Assembly (NCBI GenBank): GCA_016208495.1
Contig: JACQXX010000069.1
Location: 1 to 50,995, forward strand
Reading direction: 5' to 3'
Source of the DNA: Acidobacteriota bacterium
GTDB lineage: Bacteria; Acidobacteriota; Blastocatellia; Chloracidobacteriales; Chloracidobacteriaceae
DNA length: 50,995 bases
Each line of letters starts with the position of its first letter. Position 1 is the stretch's first letter. Under the pieces are notes generated by a model. The model was given only the letters and a program-made list of their open reading frames with translations. It searched no databases and was not told where the DNA came from. This document shows positions 35,501-42,728 of the stretch, one piece after another. A program made the translations under genes and the position numbers.

Positions 35501-36166
35501 CACCGATTGGGGATTATCCATCGTGATATCAAACCGGAAAACATTTTCCTGACCCAAACTCCGGAAGGCGAAGTCATCAAAGTCGTGGATTTCGGCATGG
35601 CAAAATTGCAGGAAGCAGGTGGTAACGAGCAGGCCGATCTCACACTGACCGGGCGAATCGTTGGAACGCCCAAATATATTGCCCCAGAACGCTTTGCGGG
35701 GCTTTCCTATGATGGGCGCTGTGATATATACAGCCTGGGAGTGACCATGTATGAAATGTTATGTGGGAGTCCGCCGTTTCTGCCCAAAGGTGACAATGTG
35801 TGGAGTCTGATCAACGCTCATTTACAAGAGCACCCACCGGCCATCCGGGATCGAGCCCCGTACCTGACACCCGATATCGAGGCCACCGTCCTGCAAACCC
35901 TTGAAAAAGACCCAACCCGTCGCCCCAGTGCCAGCGAGTTGATTGAGTTCTTAAAGCAAGACGGGTGGGATTTGGATTGGGCAAAAGACACAACTACACA
36001 GTCTGAGGCGAAATCGTCAACCCAGACTTTTTCCAGAGCTAAAACAGCCGAATTGATAACTCAATCTCTCGCGATGGAAATCAACACAACTCCAACGGAG
36101 ACGCTGGTTGTCGAAACGTCAAACAATTTGGGGGCTGAAGAAAACGGGCTGAAGAAGTCGGGCTGA
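32543..36166 (+). CDS. Two-component-type propeller sensor with Ser/Thr kinase output
   Basis: 1207 residues. A signal or anchor helix (10-33) is followed by 14 propeller blade motifs of the form LWIGT-x-G-G (about 60-640), enough for two 7-bladed propellers as in hybrid two-component sensors; a Y_Y_Y-type domain (about 665-750, FQYQLVGYDPKWIDVGTRR ... YRFQVRACNNDGVWNE); a membrane helix (755-778); a coiled coil (785-850); and then, instead of a histidine kinase, a Hanks-type kinase (865-1140) with IGKGGFGAVFRAR, VAVKIF, HRDIKPEN (about 992), VVDFGMAK (about 1015) and GTPKYIAPER. The C-terminal residues GAEENGLKKSG and the stop are encoded by a heptad repeat. No ribosome binding site is visible. 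Confidence 0.88.
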   Translation: MAHVTLISFQSLVRSLVILFGLLISAVWLSPVLALDPHKAVSQYIHHVWRDELPQGSVLCITQTQDGYLWFGTYEGLVRFDGVRFVVFNKQNTPAIQSNRIVSVYEDHQHRLWIGTIGGGAVCYADGTFTAYTTREGLLNNTVRAFFQDQNETLWIGTDGGLNAWKDNQFSSFTRADGLSSNLILTFLQDSTGKFWIGTEGGGINLFDGKQFQTFSTTDGLPDLSIYAICEAQDHSLWIATERGICRFADGRLSPVLPQPGLASSFILAIYQDRDQNIWVGTNDKGVSRIVNGTYSAYTEAEGLSQNVVRCFFEDREGSLWIGTNGGLNRLQNGKFTPLTTTEGLSGNYVRSISQDLAGRIWIGTDGGGVNCLENDNLTHYTTTEGLLSNQVKSVFPSRTGQIWIGTDRGLNCLENGKLRAYTHKQGLRYEVVYALWEDQAGALWIGTDGDGAYVLRNGIFTTYTMAQGLRSNRVRALFEDRSGAIWIGTINGLNRLSNGKIESFAEPPSLSLNNVFSFYQDATGDLWIGTSDGLHRYHDGHFTRYTTRDGLFDDVAFQILEDRQGFFWISTNKGIYRIARQAFDDYDRKIIAVLPCVVYGKPDGMQASQCNGASQPAGWKMQDGSLWFPTTAGAIAISPDHIATNPLPPPMVIEQVVADGEVLPTAKKFSVDPGKKYIEIHYTALSLLWPDKVRFQYQLVGYDPKWIDVGTRRVAFYTKVPPGEYRFQVRACNNDGVWNETGVTMVLHVKTPWWMTIWAVALYAGVGIGGLYGLVQWRFRTIRRRAEQLELKVTERTNELAQTVEQLQLAKNETERKNIELKVAKDQVDHKNRELDHKIEELIASQQQADRIFSALAEALPGTILDGKYRLDEKIGKGGFGAVFRARHLTLDRPVAVKIFKPSPGNDSAEAVERFKLEGISASRLNHPNAVNVLDSGISHEGIAYLVMELLEGHSLAEELHRHHRLSPKRCATISIQICEALAEAHRLGIIHRDIKPENIFLTQTPEGEVIKVVDFGMAKLQEAGGNEQADLTLTGRIVGTPKYIAPERFAGLSYDGRCDIYSLGVTMYEMLCGSPPFLPKGDNVWSLINAHLQEHPPAIRDRAPYLTPDIEATVLQTLEKDPTRRPSASELIEFLKQDGWDLDWAKDTTTQSEAKSSTQTFSRAKTAELITQSLAMEINTTPTETLVVETSNNLGAEENGLKKSG

Positions 36167-36305
36167 AGAACTGGTTTTATTTCATCCCTCATCTTTCATC
36201 CCTCATCCCTTCAGTTGCCCCAAGCCCTCAGCCCTGTTTTTTTCAGCCCCAAGCTTGCGGGTCTTTCGCTTCAAACTCTGAGCCCTGGTTTTTTCAGCCC
36301 CATTT
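36132..36305. repeat. Long heptad-phased region overlapping the kinase gene end
   Basis: From 36132 the sequence can be read in heptads almost to the next gene: GGGCTGA (three times, alternating with AGAAxxx), TTCATCC/CTCATCC, AGCCCTC, AGCCCTG, CAGCCCC. The stop TGA of the kinase gene is inside the third GGGCTGA. The part 36160-36235 closely matches 14587-14664. Confidence 0.8.
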
Positions 36306-36329
36306 CTTCAGTCCTGAATTGAAACTTTC

Positions 36330-37103
36330 ATGACATCATCTATTTTGACTTGGCTGGATGTATGCCAGCAACTTCGACTCAACACCCTTCCACTGATTGA
36401 GGGTCAAGGCATGCCTGTTTTTGGGCTTCAGTCAGTTGAACAATTGAGCGACATTGATCGGCATGGGCTGAAACTCGCGGCACGATTGGGTTTAAAACCC
36501 CGGTTGGCGTGCCACGCGCAGTTGCCTGACTGGATCCAGGCACGATTGGAAATAGAATGCACCGGCCAGCAAGACTCAAATTTCATCTCCTATCAGCCTG
36601 GAAGTGTGGTTCAATGGCTCAATCAACAGGCGAACACTGAAACACTGGGCACCGTCTGGCGTGACTATCAAACCAGCCGGGATCATCCATTTACACCACC
36701 AATCGGGTCAACGCTCAAGGAAAGCTGGCCACACTTGCGGCTGGGCCTGGTGGCCGGAGTTGATTTATTTCAGGCAAGTGAATATTACGCCGCGCACGAA
36801 GCCTGGGAATCGCTCTGGATACGCCTTCCAGAAGGTTCAGAAAAGCTCTGTATTCAGGCACTTATACAACTTTGCGGGGCGCACATTCATCGGTTGAAAG
36901 GGCGCATACATTCGCTTCAAACTATGTGGACCAAAGCCCGACGGAATCTTGAAACTGTGGCCCTGGACATTGACTGGCTGGCAATTGACCAACTGATCTG
37001 TGATTCTGAACGTGCACTGTCATCTACACTCAATGCACCAATTGCGTGGCCCGTCATTCCACTTGTTAATCGTCACGCTGACGTGCCACGCAAGCACCTG
37101 TAA
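36330..37103 (+). CDS. DUF309-domain protein
   Basis: 257 residues. The C-terminal half has the DUF309 pattern: GVDLFQASEYYAAHEAWESLWIRLPEGSEKL and IQALIQLCGAHIHRLKG, a helical bundle with the conserved AHE-x2-E motif. The first 110 residues are not recognised (MPVFGLQSVEQLSDIDRHGLKLAARLGL). The function of DUF309 is not known. No ribosome binding site precedes the ATG, which follows a long repeat region. Cytoplasmic by lack of signal. Confidence 0.7.
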   Translation: MTSSILTWLDVCQQLRLNTLPLIEGQGMPVFGLQSVEQLSDIDRHGLKLAARLGLKPRLACHAQLPDWIQARLEIECTGQQDSNFISYQPGSVVQWLNQQANTETLGTVWRDYQTSRDHPFTPPIGSTLKESWPHLRLGLVAGVDLFQASEYYAAHEAWESLWIRLPEGSEKLCIQALIQLCGAHIHRLKGRIHSLQTMWTKARRNLETVALDIDWLAIDQLICDSERALSSTLNAPIAWPVIPLVNRHADVPRKHL

Positions 37104-37106
37104 TCA

Positions 37107-37170
37107 GGGGTTGGGGGTCAGGGGTTGGGGGTTTCGAAACCAAATACCAGTCACCAGTCACCAGTCACCA
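37107..37170. repeat. Two heptad arrays (GGGGTTG and AGTCACC)
   Basis: GGGGTTG-GGGGTCA-GGGGTTG-GGGGTTT from 37107, three bases after the DUF309 stop codon, then AGTCACC three times at about 37149-37169. Two different 7-bp words side by side. Confidence 0.75.
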
Positions 37171-37187
37171 AATTTCTGGAGAGTTTC

Positions 37188-38279
37188 ATGAAGGTTCGCC
37201 AAGTTCGCACAATAGCCAGGGGATTGCTGTTATTTTGTATATTGAGTTGGGGGGTGCCAGCATCGTTGATGGCGGTGGCCCAGCAGGAAGAGGAAGAGCC
37301 TGAAATTAAGATTGAAACGCATGTGGTCTCAATTCCCGTGGTGACTCGCGACAACCGGAACCGAATTGTGACAGATTTGCGTGATATTGATTTTCGACTC
37401 TTTGAAGACGAGGCGGAAGTTCCAATTACCTACTATGGGCTCGATAAAACGCCGGTTGATGTGGTGCTTCTGATGGATAGCAGCCGGAGCGTCCGCGAAG
37501 AACTGAGCGCGCTCCAGGAAGCCGCCTTTGAATTTGTCCGCCATCTCAACCCTGATGACCGCGTTTCAGTCTGGTCATTTTCAGACCGGGCGGAACGGTT
37601 GTGTGACTGGACTCCAGTCACTGACCCGAAAACGATTGCGGCGGCGCTCCGGTCACTGGACGCCAGCGGAAATACGGCGCTCTATGACAGCATTCGGTCA
37701 GTGACCAATCATTTTATGGGATTGGCAGCCGATACGCTTCCCAGCAGCCGCCCCCGACGGATTGCTGATCCGAAACTTCCTGCCACCGGGCTGATTTCGC
37801 CGACCAATCGCCGCTGTATCGTGATTTTGACTGATGGAGACGATACCAGTAGTCGCAATACCAACCTTGATCAGGCCATTACCGAAGGCAATCGTTCTGA
37901 AGCGAGCGTGTATGTGATTTCGCGTTCGCGGGTGATTATTCGTGGATTGGAACGGGTGCTGGATTCAAGCGGGGTTTCAAGCTCCGACCGGTTGCTAGCC
38001 CGTGCCCAACGCGACCGGATGAAGGCTTCGGAAAAAGCAATGATCAATCTGGCGGAACGAACCGGCGGGCGCGTGCTCTTCCCGACGGATGACAGCTATG
38101 TGGCGGACAGTTACACGGAAATCGCCTACGAACTGCACCAGCGCTACAGCATCGGCTACACTCCACCTGGCGACCCGCACGATGGGAAATATCACTCCCT
38201 GCGGGTCGAATGCCGCCGGCCAAATATTCGGTTGTGGGCCCGGGAAGGCTATTTTGCGAAGTCGAAGGATGGGAAGTAA
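37188..38279 (+). CDS. VWFA-related protein of the acidobacterial type
   Basis: 363 residues. A signal peptide (GLLLFCILSWGVPASLMAVAQ) is followed by the entry strand IETHVVSIPVVTRDNRNRIVTDLRDIDFRLFED typical of the acidobacterial VWFA-related family, and a von Willebrand A domain with a MIDAS motif DSSRS (about residue 103), NTALYDSI and LTDGDDTSS. It is expected to be a secreted adhesion or assembly protein binding Mg. GGAGAG precedes the ATG at 37188. The family is the best taxonomic marker in the window. Confidence 0.9.
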   Translation: MKVRQVRTIARGLLLFCILSWGVPASLMAVAQQEEEEPEIKIETHVVSIPVVTRDNRNRIVTDLRDIDFRLFEDEAEVPITYYGLDKTPVDVVLLMDSSRSVREELSALQEAAFEFVRHLNPDDRVSVWSFSDRAERLCDWTPVTDPKTIAAALRSLDASGNTALYDSIRSVTNHFMGLAADTLPSSRPRRIADPKLPATGLISPTNRRCIVILTDGDDTSSRNTNLDQAITEGNRSEASVYVISRSRVIIRGLERVLDSSGVSSSDRLLARAQRDRMKASEKAMINLAERTGGRVLFPTDDSYVADSYTEIAYELHQRYSIGYTPPGDPHDGKYHSLRVECRRPNIRLWAREGYFAKSKDGK

Positions 38280-38286
38280 ACCCAAT

Positions 38287-38322
38287 CGGGCTGAGGGCTG
38301 GGGGAAATATAGGGCTCTCAGC
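38287..38322. repeat. Short GGGCTGA inverted element
   Basis: GGGCTGAGGGCTGGGGG on the left and GGGCTCTCAGCC on the right, a small relative of the GGGCTGA loci, eight bases after the VWFA gene stop. Confidence 0.5.
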
Positions 38323-38366
38323 CATATAGAAAACAGGCTCAAATTGAATGTGGATGGTCATTTGAT

Positions 38367-38977
38367 ATGGCTGACTTTCCGGCAAACACTTTGCTTACGG
38401 TTGACGGATATCTTGATTTGAACGTGCCTCAGAAGAACGGCACGAGTATCTGGATGGGCAAGTTTCTCCGATGGAAAGTGTTACCTACAGGCACAGTACA
38501 ATCACCGTTCATTTGATTGTTGAACTTGGTCAGCAACTGAAAAGAAAACCCCATGAAGTCCTTTCACCAAATATGAAAGTGAGAAGTGGAAGATTTGTGA
38601 GTGGGAATCAGGTGATGTCAGGGATTTTTTCTTACCCGAACCTCACTGTTGTGGGTGATTCGCCTGAATTTCACGATTACCACCAGGATATTTTGCTCAA
38701 TCCAAAAGTGATCTTCGAAGTTTTGTCTCCTGGGACAGAGACCTTTGATCGAACTGAAAAATTTGATCGGTATCGTGAAAACCTGGAAAGTCTGACCGAT
38801 TATGTCTTGATTACCCAGGATCAGCCGCTGGTCGAACATCGGCACCGACAAGCCAATCGCGAGTGGGCCACGACGCTGGTTTCCGGCATTGAATCAGTAC
38901 TGGAGCTGCCTTCGATTGAATGCCGGCTGCAACTTTCGGAACTCTATGACCGGGTTGAGTTTCCGGCTGAGCAGTAA
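38367..38977 (+). pseudogene. Uma2-family endonuclease gene with frameshift
   Basis: Starting at ATG 38367 the frame reads MADFPANTLLTVDGYLDL and then goes out of phase at 38420; in the next frame the protein continues as (E)RASEERHEYLDGQVSPM and on to 38977. Adding one base after 38420 restores YLDLERASEERHEYLDG, the normal Uma2 start, for a total of about 203 residues. Translation from the internal ATG 38471 (168 residues) would lack the N-terminal strand. In addition the usual PD of the PD-(D/E)XK core is PN here (FSYPNLTVV); EVLSPGTETFDRTEKF is intact. Both changes point to decay, unless the frameshift is a sequence error. Confidence 0.75.
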
Positions 38978-39005
38978 GTCCCCAAAATGATTCCAAAACC
39001 TCTAT

Positions 39006-39073
39006 CAGTAGTCAGTACTCTGTTGATTTCAAAATGTTTGACTACTGACTATTGACTACGAACTACTGACTGG
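39006..39073. repeat. TAGTCAG / TACTGAC inverted heptads
   Basis: CAGTAGTCAGTA on the left (39006-39017), and ACTACTGACTATTGACTACG, then AACTACTGACTGG, on the right. The arms are complementary and the units are 7 bases. The element lies between the Uma2 and ApeA-like genes, which converge on it. Confidence 0.7.
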
Positions 39074-39075
39074 CA

Positions 39076-40422
39076 TTAAAACTCCCAGCCAGCGAATTGC
39101 TCCCGTTTGGGAATCTTCGCTGCAATTGATTCAAACCATTGCTTTTGCGATTCTTCACTAAACCGTATTTCGCGAAGCAAACAGAGTTCAACCAAAGCTT
39201 TCAGTTGTTCTGTCAAAATGGCCAGTTCAATCCAGTCAGGCTGATCTGTTAAAGGTGGATATTTGCCGGAATCAAGGCCGTATTTGGCCGAGACAACCCT
39301 TTGTGAAAATTCCTGATGAGTTCCAAATGTGGTTCCAACAATATGTTCAAAACTGGCTAAAACTCCTAGAAGACCTGGCTCAATCATCAATTCAACCATT
39401 GTCTTCAAATTATTTTCCGGTTGTTTTCCAGCTTGAACAACTCTGACAAAGTACCAACCACACAGAGCAGCTAAAAGGTCCTGGAATTGATGGCGCACCA
39501 GCCGTGAGGATCTGTATAAGACGTCAATATAGAGAGCAATCACTGGACGAATTTCTCGACATGCTTGGAACCAGCCTTTCACGACAGATTGTGGATCAGC
39601 TTCTATATCACCAAAAGTGAAAACCATCTCATGTGTAAATTTTCTGGTTGATAATTTCTCTAAATCAGGCAATTGCCTATGCAAGAGCAGAGGAAGCGGC
39701 TGATCCATATGCATTGTTGTTATTCGGCAATCCTTATTAATACCAGTGAATGAAATCAGGGAAGGAGGCCCTCCCATCGCCAGTGTTAAGAAGTCAGCTA
39801 CTTCTCTTTCCCGTTCCAGGCACTTTTTTAGGCTATTGAATTCCTGAAACTGGATTTCAATCACGGCTTCTTGAGAGAAGCCAACGTGTGTTGGGAAACC
39901 AAGCGGACGGTTTTGCTCATGTATCAGATTCAAATCAAATCGAAGCTCACCTCCATCTATCGGCACCACAACGGGTGACAGGCTCTCAACCTCTATGAAT
40001 TTGAATCGCCCAGCTTCTTTTTTTGCTAAAATCCCACTTTGTCCATACCATTCAGTCAATCCTGAGTAAGAAAGCTTGATTTCGTCAAATCCAATTTTAT
40101 CCAGTGATTGGAAATGCCACCTCTCAATTATCAGGTTTGTCTGGTAAGTTGTTGTTGAATACCCACTACCAAAACTTGAATTCGTTTCCAAACAGCGAAC
40201 CAATGTATATTCTTTGCCGGTAGTGGAACGCCCTAGAATAATAGGAATTCTGTTCCAGTCCTTATGTTTCCAAATTACAGAATCTGAATTTGTAGTGATG
40301 TTTAAACTCCCTAGAATATCAAGTTGTCCGCCATCTGAATCTAAAAAGCGTAAAGTTCCAGCAACTGGTTTGTCAGGGAATTCCGGAAGCCACCAAAATC
40401 CTTTTTCTTCAAAACGCCCCAT
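39076..40422 (-). CDS. ApeA-like putative anti-phage protein
   Basis: 448 residues. The N-terminal part (GFWWLPEFPDKPVAGTLRF ... LDILGSL) has the pattern I know from the ApeA N-terminal domain of abortive-infection proteins. The C-terminal helical part (about 300-445) corresponds to the HEPN domain, ending LKALVELCLLREIRFSEE. Where active ApeA has RN-x3-H, this protein has KYGLDS (residues 380-385), so the ribonuclease motif is apparently lost. GAGG lies 7 bases before ATG 40422. AT-richer than the surroundings and next to other HEPN and Uma2 genes. A non-catalytic sensor or decoy role is possible. Confidence 0.6.
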   Translation of the reverse strand: MGRFEEKGFWWLPEFPDKPVAGTLRFLDSDGGQLDILGSLNITTNSDSVIWKHKDWNRIPIILGRSTTGKEYTLVRCLETNSSFGSGYSTTTYQTNLIIERWHFQSLDKIGFDEIKLSYSGLTEWYGQSGILAKKEAGRFKFIEVESLSPVVVPIDGGELRFDLNLIHEQNRPLGFPTHVGFSQEAVIEIQFQEFNSLKKCLEREREVADFLTLAMGGPPSLISFTGINKDCRITTMHMDQPLPLLLHRQLPDLEKLSTRKFTHEMVFTFGDIEADPQSVVKGWFQACREIRPVIALYIDVLYRSSRLVRHQFQDLLAALCGWYFVRVVQAGKQPENNLKTMVELMIEPGLLGVLASFEHIVGTTFGTHQEFSQRVVSAKYGLDSGKYPPLTDQPDWIELAILTEQLKALVELCLLREIRFSEESQKQWFESIAAKIPKREQFAGWEF

Positions 40423-40608
40423 ATAAAACCTCAGATAAACCTACTAATTTACAATAGTTGTCATCACTTGTGATCTTCACATGCCGATTCCTTACATATT
40501 CTATCTCTTCCCAAGCTAACATATTTAAAAGGGTTGTTCGATACTAACTTTTTATGGACAATTTATAAAAGCTACTTACCTTTGGCTAAATAAGGAGCAG
40601 AAAAAACA

Positions 40609-41271
40609 ATGTCAACACCGAAGAAAATCCTTGAGTTTGGAAGCTATCATAATCCATTAACGCCACCTCAAGCATCTGCTCTCTCTGATTCAACAAAGTA
40701 TGAACCAAATGCTGAAGCTGATTTAATTGACTTAAAAGAACATCTCATCTCTGGAATTCTTTCTGAGTTACCTGCAGATCCTCAGCAATTATTTGAGCAT
40801 TTATCGAACTGGTCCTTTAAAGACATCCGACTCCTTTATGATATCCTTTCTCGAAACCGAAACCTGGTAAATACTTTACAGACAAGGCATCCAGGTCGCT
40901 CACATCAATTAGTTATTGATTCGAGAATAGAAACACTCCTCGAAGAACTGAAAACCCTGGGTGTGCTCATTCCGGAACCTGATCAAGTCAAATCCTATTT
41001 AAACCAATACCCATCCTTGATGGAAAAGCTCCCTGACATTTGCGCCAAAGTCAAAACAATCCCTCAAAACCCAGCCGAATTCTCACTTGAAGTAAAAAAG
41101 CGAATTGAGTCTCAAGAAGAAGTGTTCACCCTGTATGTGCGCCCAAGTCAGTATGATGATCAATTATTTAACAAACTGCTTGATGCAATGGAAGAATTTG
41201 GCGAGTGGCTTTCAACACAAGAAGGGTGGATCTACGTCACAACTGATTTTCAATCGGTAAGGAGGGGGTAA
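40609..41271 (+). CDS. Uncharacterised partner of the HEPN protein
   Basis: 220 residues, no signal peptide. The C-terminal half has the pattern SYLNQYPSLMEKLPDICAKV, FSLEVKKRIESQEEVFTLYVRP and LSTQEGWIYVTTDFQ, which I recall in uncharacterised cyanobacterial proteins; no function is known to me. The N-terminal half is rich in helices and contains a likely flexible segment. The stop shares one base with the start of the HEPN gene (TAATG), and GGAGGG before that start lies in its last codons, so the pair is strictly coupled. It could be the antitoxin or sensor of the pair. The upstream region is AT-rich. Confidence 0.65.
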   Translation: MSTPKKILEFGSYHNPLTPPQASALSDSTKYEPNAEADLIDLKEHLISGILSELPADPQQLFEHLSNWSFKDIRLLYDILSRNRNLVNTLQTRHPGRSHQLVIDSRIETLLEELKTLGVLIPEPDQVKSYLNQYPSLMEKLPDICAKVKTIPQNPAEFSLEVKKRIESQEEVFTLYVRPSQYDDQLFNKLLDAMEEFGEWLSTQEGWIYVTTDFQSVRRG

Positions 41272-41660
41272 TGGAATTCGATTGGAGAGATTTATTGCCT
41301 CTTGCTAAAACTCTTCAGGAGAATTGTCCATCCGGAATCACACCTGAAGCTGCATATCGAACGGCTATAAATCGTGCTTATTACGCTGTCTATGGTCATG
41401 CACTTCGTTTTGCGATTGAAAAATACAGTTATATTCCTCAAGGAAGCGCAAAAGATCACTCCGGGGTAAGAAGACATTTCCAAAGAACAAGACCACGGCA
41501 ACTCTCCACAATGCTTGAAAAACTCTATGAAAATCGTGAGAAATCTGATTATGAGGCGATAGTGCAAGATCTGCCATATCTGGCTAAAGAATCTGTTGAC
41601 CAGGCTCAACAAGCATTGGACTTCATTGAAAGCTTCTGGAGACCCAGTTCACCACCTTAA
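41271..41660 (+). CDS. HEPN-domain protein, candidate toxin
   Basis: 129 residues. The HEPN pattern is clear: YRTAINRAYYAVYGHALRFA (helix with RAYY), DHSGVRRHF at 62-70, and LYENREKSDYEAI with N88-R89 followed by DY at 93-94. In related families the N-R-x2-x-D-Y motif stands in place of R-x4-H, and such proteins are RNases or AMPylation targets in toxin-antitoxin pairs. Here no MNT nucleotidyltransferase gene is adjacent; the coupled upstream gene is a different protein. A strong bidirectional terminator follows. Confidence 0.7.
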   Translation: MEFDWRDLLPLAKTLQENCPSGITPEAAYRTAINRAYYAVYGHALRFAIEKYSYIPQGSAKDHSGVRRHFQRTRPRQLSTMLEKLYENREKSDYEAIVQDLPYLAKESVDQAQQALDFIESFWRPSSPP

Positions 41661-41722
41661 TTATCTCAATTGAAAGCATCATTTGATAGTATCTTTTTTT
41701 CCCAATATTGATTTGGGGCTCA

Positions 41723-41747
41723 GGGGCAAGCAATTATTGCTTGCCCC
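41723..41747. terminator. Bidirectional terminator between HEPN gene and ppa
   Basis: GGGGCAAGCAAT and ATTGCTTGCCCC form a perfect 12-bp inverted repeat around one base. A T-run precedes it (41692-41700) and pyrimidine-rich sequence follows, serving both convergent genes. Confidence 0.75.
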
Positions 41748-41757
41748 TACTCTCTTA

Positions 41758-42417
41758 TTATTCCAACCCCCCAAACTTCTCAACATAATCCTGACGGCTC
41801 AGGTTGATGATGCGGTGGGCTTCTTCGGCGCCAAAGACGTGCGTGATTTCCGTTTCGCGTTTGGCGGCGCCCGGGATGTCTTTGTAGGTCAAAAAGTAAT
41901 GCCGCAGCCGTTCAATCAAACTTTCCGGGCATTGGGAAATATCGGTCCATTCACCATACAGCGCGTCGCGATGGAGCACGGCGATGATTTTGTCGTCCGA
42001 TTCGTTGCCGTCAATCATTCGCAAGCCGCCAATCGGCACGGCGCGGACCATAATGTCTCCGTGTTGAATCGGCTTTTCGGTCAAAACGCAAATATCAAGC
42101 GGGTCTCCGTCACCGACGATTTTGTCAATGCGTCCGGTTCGCTCGGCGCAAAAGGCGCCAATCCGGTCACCGCAATAGGTTTGCGGGATTAAACCATAGA
42201 GCGACGGACAGTGATTTGAGTACTTTTGCGGGCGATCCACTTTGAGATGGCCCGTGGTTTTATCAACTTCATATTTCACCGAGTCGGTCGGAACGATTTC
42301 AATGTAGGCATTAACGAGCCGTGGAGCATCGTCGCCAACCGGGATTCCATGCCAGGGGTGGGCTTTAAAAAGCCGTCCCATGACTTTCCAAAAAACCATT
42401 TGTGCTGTATCTACCAT
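41758..42417 (-). CDS. ppa: Inorganic pyrophosphatase (family I)
   Basis: 219 residues. It hydrolyses pyrophosphate to phosphate in the cytoplasm. The signature DGDPLDICV with its three aspartates is present, as are the substrate-binding VDRPQKYS and YGLIPQTYCGDR. It is longer than the E. coli type (176), with an N-terminal extension (MVDTAQMVFWKVMGRLFKAHPWHG) and extra loops. AAGGA stands 9 bases before ATG 42417. Stand-alone gene. Confidence 0.93.
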   Translation of the reverse strand: MVDTAQMVFWKVMGRLFKAHPWHGIPVGDDAPRLVNAYIEIVPTDSVKYEVDKTTGHLKVDRPQKYSNHCPSLYGLIPQTYCGDRIGAFCAERTGRIDKIVGDGDPLDICVLTEKPIQHGDIMVRAVPIGGLRMIDGNESDDKIIAVLHRDALYGEWTDISQCPESLIERLRHYFLTYKDIPGAAKRETEITHVFGAEEAHRIINLSRQDYVEKFGGLE

Positions 42418-42660
42418 TGGGATAAGTCCTTCAAATTACGAAAATTACAGAATATTGCAGGCATCTTTTCGGCAAGATTTCTTTCTGGCGATGGGTCGCC
42501 ATGAAGGGTTGATGAACGCAGAAGGAGGACTCCCAATATAGCTGAATCAACCCATTTCTTCCAATTGATCCCCGTTGAGATGAAGAAAAAGAAATTCTCT
42601 CGCCTGAAGGCAATACTCTGAACTTTTTCGATTTTTATTTTTTCTTTTCCATTCTGGGCA

Positions 42661-42666
42661 TATAAT
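42661..42666 (+). promoter_or_regulatory. Consensus -10 box
   Basis: TATAAT at 42661-42666, in a region with T-rich but no good -35 sequence, 62 bases before the gene at 42729. The rest of the 311-base gap 42418-42728 shows no further feature. Confidence 0.45.
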
Positions 42667-42728
42667 GCCGGGCAGTCCTTGCACAAATTATGCCCCTGAC
42701 GTTCGCTTGCCGGACAAAGGACAGGTGT

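Noticed and set aside
37125-37187. VWFA gene start at 37125
   Set aside because: The extra residues are translation of AGTCACC heptads; the ATG at 37188 has GGAGAG and begins a proper signal peptide.
41683-42192. A 169-residue frame on the plus strand opposite ppa
   Set aside because: It is the antisense of the conserved pyrophosphatase gene and shows no family pattern of its own.
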